From the NCBI GenBank assembly GCA_049889395.1, contig JBMHDM010000030.1:9359-73358 (forward strand): a stretch of 64,000 nt of DNA, in the 5' to 3' direction. Position numbers and translations under genes: made by a program. Numbering within the stretch: position 1 is the first letter of the stretch; every line of letters begins with the position of its first letter. Origin of the DNA: UBA3537 sp049889395 (GTDB lineage: Bacteria > Bacteroidota > Bacteroidia > Flavobacteriales > Flavobacteriaceae). Shown here piece by piece: positions 34,955 through 44,303 of the stretch. The notes under the pieces were generated by a model. The model did not search any database. It had not been told where the DNA came from and saw only the letters and a list, made by a program, of their open reading frames with translations.

Positions 34955-36130
34955 ATGTCAGACTCTAATATAGATTTCGGTAACACCCGCGTGGCATTCC
35001 AACTCAAATCTGACTCTGAATTGGAACGCGCTTATTTTTTGTTTAAAATGATATCCAACGAACCTTTAGTTCGCATTGGTACAGCTGCAACTAATTTTGC
35101 CCTCAAAACAAATTTACCCGTTGAAGGATTAATTCGATCAACAGTCTTTGATCATTTTTGTGGTGGTGTTAATGAAATGGACTGTATGCCAAAAATTGAT
35201 CAAATGTATGAAAGTGGTGTGTACAGTGTTCTGGACTACTCTGTTGAGGGTAAGCAAGAAGAATCTCAATTTGATTTTGTTGTAGAAAAAACCAAAGCAT
35301 TAATTGATTTTGCAGCAGAAAAAAAAGCGATGCCCTTTGCTGTTTTTAAGCCAACAGCCTTGGGCCGTTTTTTATTATATAACAAAGTATCATCTGGGGA
35401 TTCACTCAGTTCAGATGAAACTTTGGAATGGCTTCGTGTTAAAGAACGATTCGATAATATTTGTCAATATGCCAGTGACAAACAAGTTGCTGTTCTTGTT
35501 GACGCTGAGGAGAGCTGGATGCAAGATGCTGCCGATGATTTGTTATTAGATCTTATGCGCCGCTATAACCGCCATAAATTAGTTGTTTACAACACCTTAC
35601 AAGCCTACAGATGGGACCGAATGTCATATCTAAAACAATTGACTGACTTGGCCAAAAAAGAGGGGTTTTTGTTGGGATTCAAACTTGTTCGTGGTGCGTA
35701 CATGGAAAAAGAGCGCGATAGGGCCGAGGCAAATAATTATGAATCGCCCATTTGTGTTTCAAAGGAAGCCACCGATATTAATTTTGACCAATGCTTGAAA
35801 TTTATGTTTGATCATCTGAACACAATTGGCGTTTTTTTGGGAACGCACAACGAGCGTAGTACACAATATGCTTTAGATATAATGAAAGATAAGGGAATTT
35901 CTAAAAATGACTCTCGAGTTTGGTTTGGACAGCTCTATGGTATGAGTGACCATATTAGTTTCAATTTAGCCGCTTCTCAATACAATGTGTCTAAATATTT
36001 ACCTTTTGGACCAATAAAAGATGTCATGCCTTACCTTATTAGAAGAGCTGAAGAAAACACCTCTGTTGCAGGTCAAACCAGTAGAGAGTTGTCGTTAATC
36101 AAGACGGAAAAAAAACGCCGTAGGAGCTAG
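34955..36130 (+). CDS. Proline dehydrogenase
   Basis: A 391-residue FAD-dependent proline dehydrogenase (TIM-barrel PutA-type domain): LVDAEESWMQDAADDL, QAYRWDRMSYLKQL, GFKLVRGAYMEKERDRA, GTHNERSTQYALD, WFGQLYGMSDHIS and a C-terminal YLPFGPIKDVMPYLIRRAEENTSV with the substrate-binding RR. It oxidises proline to pyrroline-5-carboxylate, passing electrons to the quinone pool. It is monofunctional: the P5C dehydrogenase domain is not fused, and no pruA gene is in the window. The tail is basic. Confidence 0.94.
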   Translation: MSDSNIDFGNTRVAFQLKSDSELERAYFLFKMISNEPLVRIGTAATNFALKTNLPVEGLIRSTVFDHFCGGVNEMDCMPKIDQMYESGVYSVLDYSVEGKQEESQFDFVVEKTKALIDFAAEKKAMPFAVFKPTALGRFLLYNKVSSGDSLSSDETLEWLRVKERFDNICQYASDKQVAVLVDAEESWMQDAADDLLLDLMRRYNRHKLVVYNTLQAYRWDRMSYLKQLTDLAKKEGFLLGFKLVRGAYMEKERDRAEANNYESPICVSKEATDINFDQCLKFMFDHLNTIGVFLGTHNERSTQYALDIMKDKGISKNDSRVWFGQLYGMSDHISFNLAASQYNVSKYLPFGPIKDVMPYLIRRAEENTSVAGQTSRELSLIKTEKKRRRS

Positions 36131-36489
36131 TGTATGTCTTTCAATTCTAGTACAGTTGCAATACTGTCACAATTTTGTACAGTTAGTTGTGCTTCATGTA
36201 GCTTTATGGCATAAGTTTTACAACTATCTGCCTCAACATTACTTTCTCTAAATAAAACCTTCCCTTGTCTCAAAATCCTTAAGACATAAAGAGAATCCAT
36301 AGCCTTATTCTCCAGAAAGTTGAGTGTGTTTTCAGAAAATACTAAAGTCTTTGTGTTTATATTTTTTAAAACTCTGGCATTGGGACCATACGCACAGCTC
36401 GTTTTTTTTCCACTAAGGAAGAACATTAAAAAAACCAAGCCTATTGAAAAACCTCCAAAATAAAACCCCAAACGATGAATCAATTTCAT
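36127..36489 (-). CDS. DUF4258-like membrane-anchored protein
   Basis: A 120-residue protein with one N-terminal membrane segment (LGFYFGGFSIGLVFLMFFL) followed by KKTSCAYGPNARVLKNI, a motif I associate with the DUF4258 family in flavobacteria. The rest is a soluble domain of helices and strands. No enzymatic motif. It converges on the proline dehydrogenase gene with a four-base overlap of stop codons and lies 19 bases downstream of the alanine dehydrogenase gene in the same direction, so it may be cotranscribed with it. Confidence 0.7.
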   Translation of the reverse strand: MKLIHRLGFYFGGFSIGLVFLMFFLSGKKTSCAYGPNARVLKNINTKTLVFSENTLNFLENKAMDSLYVLRILRQGKVLFRESNVEADSCKTYAIKLHEAQLTVQNCDSIATVLELKDIH

Positions 36490-36508
36490 ATGCTCAACAA
36501 ATTGGTGT

Positions 36509-37708
36509 TTAAAAAATTAATAAGTTTAGATCGCTACAATCTAAATCGAACCAATCCGAGACAGACTTATTTGTAATGACACCATGGTACACGTAGATAC
36601 CATTTTTCAAACCCTGATCTTGTCTAATGGCATTTTCTACACCACCAGATTCGCCAATTTTTAGTAAATAAGGTGTGAAAATATTACTCAAAGAAACAGA
36701 GGATGTTCTGGAGTACCTGGATGGTATATTTGGCACACAATAATGTATAACACCATGTTTTTCGAAAGTGGGTTTATCGTGAGTTGTGAGTTCACTGGTT
36801 TCAAAACATCCCCCCATATCAATACTAACATCAATAATCACAGCGCCTTGCTTCATACGTTCAACCATAGCTTCGTTAACTAAAATGGGGGCTCTATTTT
36901 TGCCTTTGGTCGCTCCTATGGCTACATCGCAACGCATTAATGCTTTAGTTAGGTTTTTGGGCTGCATAGTAGAGGTGTAAATTCGCTGTCCGACATTGTC
37001 TTGAAGCGTTCTTAGTCTTGTAATTGAACTATCAAATACTTTGACATTTGCACCTAGGCCTAAAGCAGATTTTGCGGCATATTCACCCACCACACCTGCA
37101 CCAATAACGACAACTTCTGTTGGTGGAACGCCACTTATATTTCCAAGCATTAGACCATTACCAACATTGGTAATAGACATGATTTCGGATGCAATAAGAA
37201 TTGCGGCTGTGCCTGCTATTTCGCTCAGCTGCCGAACCGCAGGAAACGCACCATCACTATCGCGAATAAACTCGAACCCAAGCGCAGTTACTTTTTTTTT
37301 GGCTAATGCTTCGAAGTAGGATTTTTGCTGCATCTTAAGTTGTAGGGCAGAAATTAAAATAGCATTTGGTTTAATCAGTTCAATTTCTGCTAATGTTGGC
37401 GGTTCAACTTTTAGTAGGATTGGACAGCTAAATACTTTGGCGGTATCCGTTGTTATCTCGGCACCAGACTCGCTGTATTCTTTATCACTGAATGCCGCGT
37501 TATGACCCGCGCCAGATTCAATTAGAACATGATGACCATTATTGGTCAATGCGGAAATTGCATCTGGAGTTAGACAAATTCTTTTTTCTTGATAAGATCG
37601 CTCTTTTGGAATGCCAATAAGCAGTCTTTTACTAGAATTTGAAATTTCCAGTCGTTCCGCTTTTGGAAGAAGTTGAGATTTCGAAAAAGGGGATATTGGT
37701 TTTTGCAT
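36509..37708 (-). CDS. ald: Alanine dehydrogenase
   Basis: A 399-residue alanine dehydrogenase/PNT family protein: N-terminal LLIGIPKERSYQEKRICLTP, IESGAGHNAAF, ILLKVEPP, catalytic regions GVPPTEVVVIGAGVVGEYAA (NAD-binding) and the C-terminal CVPNIPSRYSRTSS. It interconverts L-alanine and pyruvate plus ammonia with NAD. It is somewhat longer than the classic 370-residue enzyme because of an N-terminal extension (QKPISPFSKSQLLPKAERLE); the family call is firm but the alanine specificity is by resemblance. Confidence 0.88.
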   Translation of the reverse strand: MQKPISPFSKSQLLPKAERLEISNSSKRLLIGIPKERSYQEKRICLTPDAISALTNNGHHVLIESGAGHNAAFSDKEYSESGAEITTDTAKVFSCPILLKVEPPTLAEIELIKPNAILISALQLKMQQKSYFEALAKKKVTALGFEFIRDSDGAFPAVRQLSEIAGTAAILIASEIMSITNVGNGLMLGNISGVPPTEVVVIGAGVVGEYAAKSALGLGANVKVFDSSITRLRTLQDNVGQRIYTSTMQPKNLTKALMRCDVAIGATKGKNRAPILVNEAMVERMKQGAVIIDVSIDMGGCFETSELTTHDKPTFEKHGVIHYCVPNIPSRYSRTSSVSLSNIFTPYLLKIGESGGVENAIRQDQGLKNGIYVYHGVITNKSVSDWFDLDCSDLNLLIF

Positions 37709-37755
37709 TACTTGAGATATTGTTCTTGCAAATTACAATTATTTTTAGAATTGGT

Positions 37756-38175
37756 TTATGGAATTGTTGTTTCAAAACATTCAATTCTTCTTTCATTTTC
37801 AGATACTGTCGTAAGATTTACGGTTGTGAATTTTTCAGGAAGAAGTTTATTGATTTTATCTGGCCATTCGATAAAATTCCAATATCCAGAATAAAAATAG
37901 TCTTCCACGCCAATATCGAGTGCTTCATAATGATTTTTTATTCTGTAAAAATCAAAATGATACACAAAATCCGAACTAACTTTATATTCGTTGACAATTG
38001 AAAAGGTGGGGCTTGAGGTTTCGTTTGGACCTCCCAAGGCTTTTACTAGCGCTGATATGAGGGTCGTTTTGCCGCTCCCCATTTCGCCATTAAAGACAAC
38101 AATTTTTGATTCAAAACAATTTATTAGTTGTTTTGTAATATCTTCGATATGTTCAAGCTCATATTGTATGGTCAT
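37756..38175 (-). CDS. tsaE: tRNA threonylcarbamoyladenosine biosynthesis ATPase TsaE
   Basis: A 139-residue TsaE: Walker A GEMGSGKTT (residues 30-38), switch SSPTFSIVNEY, HFDFYRI with the conserved D/R, and WPD. It works with TsaB, TsaC and TsaD to make t6A37 in tRNA. Five bases separate it from porX upstream; the two are cotranscribed. Confidence 0.95.
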   Translation of the reverse strand: MTIQYELEHIEDITKQLINCFESKIVVFNGEMGSGKTTLISALVKALGGPNETSSPTFSIVNEYKVSSDFVYHFDFYRIKNHYEALDIGVEDYFYSGYWNFIEWPDKINKLLPEKFTTVNLTTVSENERRIECFETTIP

Positions 38176-38180
38176 GTCAT

Positions 38181-39731
38181 TTATTTTGGGTTTAAAACAG
38201 CAAATGGAATAATCATTTCTTCTAAAGATATTCCGCCGTGTTGGTAGGAGTTTTTGTAATAATTTGCATAGTGGTTGAAATTATTGGGGTAAACAAAAAA
38301 CAAATTGTCTTTGGCAAAAATAAAATCACTGTTGATGGATACAGCAGGTAGTCCAACTTGTTCTGGGTTTTTTACGGCAAAAACGTCTTTATTGTCATAG
38401 CTCAAACTGCGACCGGTTTTGTATCTTAAGTTTAGACTTGTATCTCTATTGCCTACGACTTTGGCGGGATGTTTAACATTTACAGTGCCGTGGTCTGTGG
38501 TAATTATTAGTTTAAAATTTAATTGTTGGGCTTGCTTGATAATATCTATGAGGGGGGAGTTTTTAAACCAACTTTGTGTTAGAGAACGATAGCTCTTATC
38601 GTCTGAAGCTAATTCTTTTACAACTTCCATTTCAGTTTTGGAGTGCGATAACATATCTACAAAATTATATACCACAACAGTTAGATCATTTTTTATTTTT
38701 GTTTTAAAATGTTCAGCCAGTTTTTTTCCAGCTTTTAAATTTGTTATTTTAATGTATTCATAGTTGATGTCAGGTCTGTTATGTCGTAGCAATTGTAATT
38801 TTAGAAAATCATTTTCATATAAATTTTTACCACCATCGTCAGAGTCGTCCTTCCAAAATTGAGGATAGCGTTTTTTCATCTCCATGGGCATTAAACCCGA
38901 AAAAAGAGCATTTCTAGCATATTGTGTTGCCGTGGGAAGAATACTAAAAAACAGGCTTTCGTGGGCTGTTCTATAATGGATATTAACGGTAGATTCGATG
39001 ACTTTCCATTGGTCATATCTTAAATTGTCTATAACGATAAGTAATGTTGGCTGCTCGTTGTTTATTTCAGGTAAAATTTTGTTTTTAAATAGTGTGTGCG
39101 ATAGTTCGGGTGGATTTTCGTTAAGAAACCAAGATTGGTAATGCTGTTCAATGTACTTACCGAATTGTGTATTGGCTTCTGTTTTTTGAGATTCCATAAT
39201 TTCTAACAGCGCTGAATCTTCAGAATTTTCCAATTCCAGCTCCCAAAAGACTAATTTTTTATACATCTCTGACCAAGATTTCCAAGAATCCAACCCATTG
39301 ATTTCGAGCGCAATATTTCTAAACTCTTGAAGGTAATTTGATGAAGTTTTTTCAGAAATCAAGCGATTAATATCTAAATTTTTCTTCAGACTGAGTAGTA
39401 TTTGATTGGGATTGACCGGCTTGATCAAATAATCTGCAATTTTGTTACCAATAGCTTCCTCCATAATATACTCTTCCTCACTTTTGGTGATCATAACCGT
39501 CGGGACATTGGGTTTTATTTCCTTAAGCTGCGATAGCGTATCCAACCCTGAGAGGCCTGGCATATTCTCATCCAAAAAAACGATATCAAACGCTTCAGTC
39601 TTAAACAGCTCTAGAGCTTCCATACCGCTTTGACTTGTGGTGATTTTATAGCCCTTTTGTTCCAAAAAAATGATATGTGGTTTTAGAAACGATATTTCAT
39701 CATCGACCCATAAAATTTGAATTGGTCTCAT
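38181..39731 (-). CDS. porX: PorX: response regulator with PglZ/alkaline phosphatase-like domain
   Basis: A 516-residue protein with an N-terminal receiver (VDDE at 9-12, phospho-acceptor D54 in IVFLDENMPG, T/K switch in ITKS and LIKPVNP) and a C-terminal PglZ/alkaline phosphatase-superfamily domain (about 210-516: LLIVIDNLRYDQWK, LPTATQYARNALFSGLMP, IITTDHGTVNVKHP) with metal-binding residues. PorX is the response regulator of the PorXY system that controls type IX secretion genes in Porphyromonas and flavobacteria, and its enzymatic domain hydrolyses oligonucleotides in studied examples. The porY kinase is not in the window. Followed by tsaE. Confidence 0.93.
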   Translation of the reverse strand: MRPIQILWVDDEISFLKPHIIFLEQKGYKITTSQSGMEALELFKTEAFDIVFLDENMPGLSGLDTLSQLKEIKPNVPTVMITKSEEEYIMEEAIGNKIADYLIKPVNPNQILLSLKKNLDINRLISEKTSSNYLQEFRNIALEINGLDSWKSWSEMYKKLVFWELELENSEDSALLEIMESQKTEANTQFGKYIEQHYQSWFLNENPPELSHTLFKNKILPEINNEQPTLLIVIDNLRYDQWKVIESTVNIHYRTAHESLFFSILPTATQYARNALFSGLMPMEMKKRYPQFWKDDSDDGGKNLYENDFLKLQLLRHNRPDINYEYIKITNLKAGKKLAEHFKTKIKNDLTVVVYNFVDMLSHSKTEMEVVKELASDDKSYRSLTQSWFKNSPLIDIIKQAQQLNFKLIITTDHGTVNVKHPAKVVGNRDTSLNLRYKTGRSLSYDNKDVFAVKNPEQVGLPAVSINSDFIFAKDNLFFVYPNNFNHYANYYKNSYQHGGISLEEMIIPFAVLNPK

Positions 39732-39770
39732 AAAATTGGGTGTTTAAGAACACTAATGTTCAGGTTTTAT

Positions 39771-39778
39771 TATTTTTG
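39771..39778 (+). promoter_or_regulatory. Bacteroidota -7 box before the HD-domain gene
   Basis: TATTTTTG matches TAnnTTTG, 52 bases before TTG 39831; the resulting leader is fairly long. Weak -33 match (TTTA). Confidence 0.5.
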
Positions 39779-39830
39779 CCTAAGGAAATTTGCCATTTAT
39801 TAGAGGTTACTAAAATAAAACTTAATTCGT

Positions 39831-41060
39831 TTGAATACCAAAAACAAACTCAAAATATTTAACGATCCAATCTATGGATTTATTACAATTCCCAATGCAT
39901 TAATTTTTGATCTCATTGAACACCGTTACTTTCAGCGGTTAAGGCGGATTTCTCAAATGGGTCTTTCTTATCTTGTTTATCCCGGAGCGCATCACACCAG
40001 ATTTCATCACGCATTAGGCTGTTTACATCTCATGCAAAAAGCGGTTCGAATACTCCGTTTTAAAGGCGTAAATATTTCAGATGAGGAAGAAAATGCACTC
40101 TATGTTGCCATTCTTCTTCACGATATTGGACATGGTCCTTTTAGTCATGCTATAGAACATAGTTTGATTAGTGGCGTTAGTCACGAGATGCTTTCACTTC
40201 GCATTATGGAGGTTTTAAATGCTGAATTTAATGGTAAGTTATCTTTAGCTATTCAAATGTTTAAAGGGGATTATCACAGAACTTTTTTTGGTCAACTCAT
40301 CTCCGGACAGTTAGATATGGATCGCTCAGATTATCTTAAACGAGATAGCTTTTACACTGGTGTGTCAGAGGGAAATGTCAATAGCGAACGGTTGATATCG
40401 ATGATGACCGTAGTAAATGATCAATTGGTCATTGAGGAAAAAGGGATTTATTCTGTAGAAAAATTTCTGACCAGTAGACGACTCATGTATTGGCAGGTCT
40501 ATTTGCACAAAACAGGGCTTGTGGCAGAACACATGATCACCAACCTTTTAAAAAGAGCCAAACAGATAGCTCAAAACGATGATTTTACAGGAATTACACC
40601 ATCGTTTAAATTCTTTTTAAACCAATCAGTAGACCTAACTAATTTTTCAGAACAAACCTTGGAGAACTTTCTACAATTGGATGATACTGATATTATTGCA
40701 TCTATGAAACTTTGGTTGGATCATCCGGATTTTGTTCTTCGAGATTTATCTCAGCGGTTACTAGAGAGAAAATTATTTAAAATTAAGTTTTGCAAAAAGA
40801 AAAATATCGCTTCAGCCCTAAAAAAACAGCAATATATACTAAATGAAACCAGTAGTATAAGTAAAGACAATTGGCCTTATTATGTTTTTGAAGGACAAAC
40901 TCAAAACACGGCCTACAATCCCAGTCAAAATCCAATTAAGGTTTTACACAAAAATGGAAAAGTCTCAAACCTTCATCGCAACACCAACCTTATCAATATC
41001 AAAGGACTAACAAAAACGACGAAGCGTCATTATCTGTGTTATCCTAAAAGTTTCCTATGA
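39831..41060 (+). CDS. HD-domain phosphohydrolase
   Basis: A 409-residue HD-superfamily protein. The N-terminal LKIFNDPIYGFITIP and RYFQRLRRISQMG precede the metal site H-HD-D: TRFHHALGC, LLHDIGHGPFSHAIEH, and a later D in GQLDMDRSDYLKRD. This arrangement (YdhJ/SAMHD1-like) is found in dNTP triphosphohydrolases and other nucleotide phosphohydrolases. The substrate is not predictable. Starts at TTG, since no upstream ATG is in frame. Upstream of the lipid A cluster but with a separate promoter. Confidence 0.85.
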   Translation: MNTKNKLKIFNDPIYGFITIPNALIFDLIEHRYFQRLRRISQMGLSYLVYPGAHHTRFHHALGCLHLMQKAVRILRFKGVNISDEEENALYVAILLHDIGHGPFSHAIEHSLISGVSHEMLSLRIMEVLNAEFNGKLSLAIQMFKGDYHRTFFGQLISGQLDMDRSDYLKRDSFYTGVSEGNVNSERLISMMTVVNDQLVIEEKGIYSVEKFLTSRRLMYWQVYLHKTGLVAEHMITNLLKRAKQIAQNDDFTGITPSFKFFLNQSVDLTNFSEQTLENFLQLDDTDIIASMKLWLDHPDFVLRDLSQRLLERKLFKIKFCKKKNIASALKKQQYILNETSSISKDNWPYYVFEGQTQNTAYNPSQNPIKVLHKNGKVSNLHRNTNLINIKGLTKTTKRHYLCYPKSFL

Positions 41061-41070
41061 TATTTTTTTA

Positions 41071-41078
41071 TATTTTTG
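41071..41078 (+). promoter_or_regulatory. Bacteroidota -7 box before lpxD
   Basis: TATTTTTG matches TAnnTTTG and ends 7 bases before ATG 41086, predicting a near-leaderless mRNA for the whole lipid A operon. It lies beyond the HD gene stop codon. Confidence 0.6.
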
Positions 41079-41085
41079 CAGTGGT

Positions 41086-42108
41086 ATGAAATTTACAGCC
41101 AACCAAATAGCTAAACTTCTTGGAGGAGAAATCGTAGGAGATGAAAACGCTGAGGTGTTCAAATTATCCAAAATAGAAGAGGGAACCCCCGGCTCCCTAA
41201 CCTTTCTGTCCAATCCTAAATATACGCCTCATATTTATTCAACAAACGCTTCAATTACCATCGTGAATGAGGATTTTGAGCCAGAAAAACAAATTTCAAC
41301 AACATTGATTAAAGTAGTCAATTCTTATGCGGCATTTTCTACCCTTCTGGAACATTACAACAAAATCAAATCCAATAAATCTGGTGTAGAATCACCGGTA
41401 TATATTTCTGATTCAGCTTCTTATGGTTCTGATTTTTATCTCGGTTCCTTTTGTCACATTGGTGAAAACGTAACTATTGGAAATCACGTCAAAATATACC
41501 CCAATTCATACATTGGCGACAATGTATCTATTGGAGACCACACCACAATTTTTGCTGGCGTAAAAATATACTCAGATTGTGTTATTGGTAGTCATTGCAA
41601 TATCGAAGCGGGTGTGGTAATTGGCGCAGATGGTTTCGGGTTTTCTCCAAATGAAAAAGGCGGTTATAAAAAAGTGCCTCAAATCGGCAATGTAATTATT
41701 TCAGACCATGTAGATATTGGCGCAGGAACAACTATTGACCGAGCCACGCTAGGATCTACTGTCATTGGTAAAGGCGTGAAATTAGACAATCAAATTCAGG
41801 TCGCTCACAATGTAACCATTGGAGAACATACCGTTATCGCCGCTCAAACTGGTATTGCAGGATCAACAAAAATAGGCTCCAATTGTCAAATTGGAGGCCA
41901 GGTAGGCATTGTGGGGCATATCACAATTGGGGATAATGTCAAAATACAAGCTCAATCGGGGATTGCCAAAAATGTAGCTGATAATGCGATGCTTCAAGGC
42001 ACTCCAGCTTTTAATTATGGTGATTATTACAAATCCTACGTACATTTCAAAAACCTACCTCATCTAGTCAAATCTTTAGATGATATTAAAAAAGAAATCA
42101 AAAAATGA
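41086..42108 (+). CDS. lpxD: UDP-3-O-acylglucosamine N-acyltransferase
   Basis: A 340-residue LpxD: an N-terminal uridine-binding domain (about 1-100; GSLTFLSNPKY) and a left-handed beta helix of hexapeptide repeats, with VIGADGFGFSPNEKG and the catalytic His region DNQIQVAHNVTIGEH. It adds the second 3-hydroxyacyl chain to UDP-3-O-acyl-glucosamine for lipid A. First gene of the operon lpxD-lpxC/fabZ-lpxA-efp-lpxD-like; its stop overlaps the lpxC/fabZ start by four bases. Confidence 0.95.
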   Translation: MKFTANQIAKLLGGEIVGDENAEVFKLSKIEEGTPGSLTFLSNPKYTPHIYSTNASITIVNEDFEPEKQISTTLIKVVNSYAAFSTLLEHYNKIKSNKSGVESPVYISDSASYGSDFYLGSFCHIGENVTIGNHVKIYPNSYIGDNVSIGDHTTIFAGVKIYSDCVIGSHCNIEAGVVIGADGFGFSPNEKGGYKKVPQIGNVIISDHVDIGAGTTIDRATLGSTVIGKGVKLDNQIQVAHNVTIGEHTVIAAQTGIAGSTKIGSNCQIGGQVGIVGHITIGDNVKIQAQSGIAKNVADNAMLQGTPAFNYGDYYKSYVHFKNLPHLVKSLDDIKKEIKK

Positions 42109-43511
42109 TTTTAAAAACCCAAAACAGACAAAAAACAATAGCCAAACCCACTTCTCTCAAAGGAGTAGGACTACATACTGGTGCAAACGTAACTTTAACA
42201 TTTTTACCTGCAGAAGCCAATTTTGGTTTTGCTTTCAAACGCATCGATTTGGAGGGTGAACCTATCATAAAAGCCGATGCAAATTTTGTAACAAATACAC
42301 AACGCGGTACTTGTTTAGAAAAAAATGGCGTTACCATCCAAACTTGCGAACACGTTTTGGCCGCATTGGTTGGATTAGATATTGACAATGCCATTATTGA
42401 GCTAAACAAATCTGAGCCACCCATTATGGATGGTTCATCAAAGTTTTTTGTGGAGTCACTTGAGAAAGCCGGAATTATAGAACAAGATGCGTTTCGTGAA
42501 GTTTTTGTGGTCAAAGATGTCATTTCCTATATGGATGAAGAAACGGGAAGCGATATAACTATTATTCCATCAAAAGAATACCAAGTCACAACCATGGTTG
42601 ACTTCGGTACAAAAGTATTGGGGACTCAAAATGCCACTTTATCCAAGCTTTCGGATTTTAAGAAAGAGATTTCAGATTCCAGAACCTTTAGTTTTTTACA
42701 TGAGCTAGAGATGTTGTTGGAAAATGGCCTTATCAAAGGGGGAGATTTGAACAATGCTATTGTGTATGTGGACAAACCACTTTCTGACGATACAATGAAA
42801 AAACTCAAAGTGGCCTTCAATAAAGATTCCATTTCTGTTAAACCAAATGGGATCTTAGATAACTTAACCCTTCATTATCCCAATGAAGCTGCACGTCACA
42901 AATTGTTAGATGTTATCGGCGACCTGTCCTTGGCTGGTATGCGTTTACAAGGAAAAGTCATTGCTAATAAACCTGGCCATTTTGTCAATACACAATTTGC
43001 CAAAAAGATGTCAAAAATCATCAAAAACGAACGCCGAAACAACGTTCCAAACATTGATTTGAATCAAACTCCTGTGATGGATGTCAATGCCATTATGGAT
43101 ATGCTACCGCACAGACCACCTTTTTTATTATTGGATAAAGTTTTTGAGTTATCTCCCAATCATGTAATTGGTTCAAAGAATGTCACCATGAATGAATCTT
43201 TCTTTCAGGGACATTTTCCTGGTGCTCCAGTTATGCCGGGGGTGCTTATCGTAGAAGCCATGGCACAAACTGGTGGGATTTTGGTGCTCAATACAGTTCC
43301 AGATCCTGAAAATTACCTCACATTTTTTATGAAGATTGATAATGTGAAATTCAAACAAAAAGTAGTTCCTGGCGACACACTCATTTTTAGTTGCTCCTTA
43401 ATTACTCCCATTCGACGCGGCATTTGTCATATGCAGGGCTACACCTATGCCAATGGAAAGTTATGTGCAGAAGCCGAATTAATGGCTCAAATTTCTAAAG
43501 TAAAAGAATAA
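42105..43511 (+). CDS. lpxC/fabZ: Bifunctional UDP-3-O-acyl-GlcNAc deacetylase / 3-hydroxyacyl-ACP dehydratase
   Basis: A 468-residue fusion. Residues about 8-305 are LpxC with zinc ligands in IQTCEHVLAAL and RHKLLDVIGDL; residues about 325-468 are FabZ with the catalytic His in MLPHRPPFLLLDKV and catalytic Glu in GHFPGAPVMPGVLIVEAM. LpxC commits UDP-GlcNAc derivatives to lipid A; FabZ dehydrates hydroxyacyl-ACP for fatty acids. This fusion is characteristic of Bacteroidota and ties two competing users of hydroxyacyl-ACP to one polypeptide. All key residues are present. Confidence 0.97.
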   Translation: MILKTQNRQKTIAKPTSLKGVGLHTGANVTLTFLPAEANFGFAFKRIDLEGEPIIKADANFVTNTQRGTCLEKNGVTIQTCEHVLAALVGLDIDNAIIELNKSEPPIMDGSSKFFVESLEKAGIIEQDAFREVFVVKDVISYMDEETGSDITIIPSKEYQVTTMVDFGTKVLGTQNATLSKLSDFKKEISDSRTFSFLHELEMLLENGLIKGGDLNNAIVYVDKPLSDDTMKKLKVAFNKDSISVKPNGILDNLTLHYPNEAARHKLLDVIGDLSLAGMRLQGKVIANKPGHFVNTQFAKKMSKIIKNERRNNVPNIDLNQTPVMDVNAIMDMLPHRPPFLLLDKVFELSPNHVIGSKNVTMNESFFQGHFPGAPVMPGVLIVEAMAQTGGILVLNTVPDPENYLTFFMKIDNVKFKQKVVPGDTLIFSCSLITPIRRGICHMQGYTYANGKLCAEAELMAQISKVKE

Positions 43512-43514
43512 ACT

Positions 43515-44300
43515 ATGAATCAACCTCTTGCCTATGTGCATCCTGGCGCAAAAATTGCTAAAAATGTGGTTATCGAACCCTTTACGACCATCAACAATAA
43601 TGTAGTCATTGGTGAGGGTACTTGGATTGGCTCAAATGTTACCATCATGGAGGGTGCCCGAATTGGAAAAAACTGTAATATTTTCCCTGGATCGGTTATC
43701 TCAGCAGTCCCCCAAGATTTAAAATATGATGATGAAGAAACCACTGTTGAAATTGGTGATAACGTAACTATAAGGGAATGCGTTACAATTAACAGGGGTA
43801 CTAAAGACCGAATGAAAACAGTTGTTGGCGATAATTGCCTCATTATGGCTTACTGTCATATTGCACATGATTGTGTTGTTGGTAACAACTGTATTTTTTC
43901 CAACAACAGTACTCTAGCTGGTCATATCACTGTTGGCGATTATGTTGTATTGGCTGGAATGACGGCTGTACATCAATTTTGCGCTATCGGAAACCATGCT
44001 TTTGTAACAGGTGGGTCTTTGGTTCGAAAAGATGTTCCGCCATTTGTCAAAGCAGCTAGAGAACCCTTGTCTTATGTTGGGATTAATTCTGTGGGATTAC
44101 GAAGAAGAGGCTATTCAACAGAAAAAATTAGAGAAATACAGGGAATATATAGATTACTATATCAAAAAAACTATAATAACTCTCAGGCTTCAGCCATTAT
44201 TGAAGCCGAGATGGAGGCTACTCCAGAACGGGATGAGATTTTACAATTTATCAAAAACTCACATCGCGGTATCATGAAAGGCTATTTTAAATCAAACTAA
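43515..44300 (+). CDS. lpxA: UDP-N-acetylglucosamine acyltransferase
   Basis: A 261-residue LpxA with a hexapeptide-repeat beta helix (IAKNVVIEPFTTINNNVVIG), the catalytic His in LIMAYCHIAHDCVVGNN, the GGSLVRKDVPPFVKA ruler region and a C-terminal helical bundle (YSTEKIREIQGIYRLLYQ). It transfers 3-hydroxyacyl from ACP to UDP-GlcNAc, the first step of lipid A synthesis. Three bases from lpxC/fabZ and four from efp. Confidence 0.97.
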   Translation: MNQPLAYVHPGAKIAKNVVIEPFTTINNNVVIGEGTWIGSNVTIMEGARIGKNCNIFPGSVISAVPQDLKYDDEETTVEIGDNVTIRECVTINRGTKDRMKTVVGDNCLIMAYCHIAHDCVVGNNCIFSNNSTLAGHITVGDYVVLAGMTAVHQFCAIGNHAFVTGGSLVRKDVPPFVKAAREPLSYVGINSVGLRRRGYSTEKIREIQGIYRLLYQKNYNNSQASAIIEAEMEATPERDEILQFIKNSHRGIMKGYFKSN

Positions 44301-44303
44301 CGT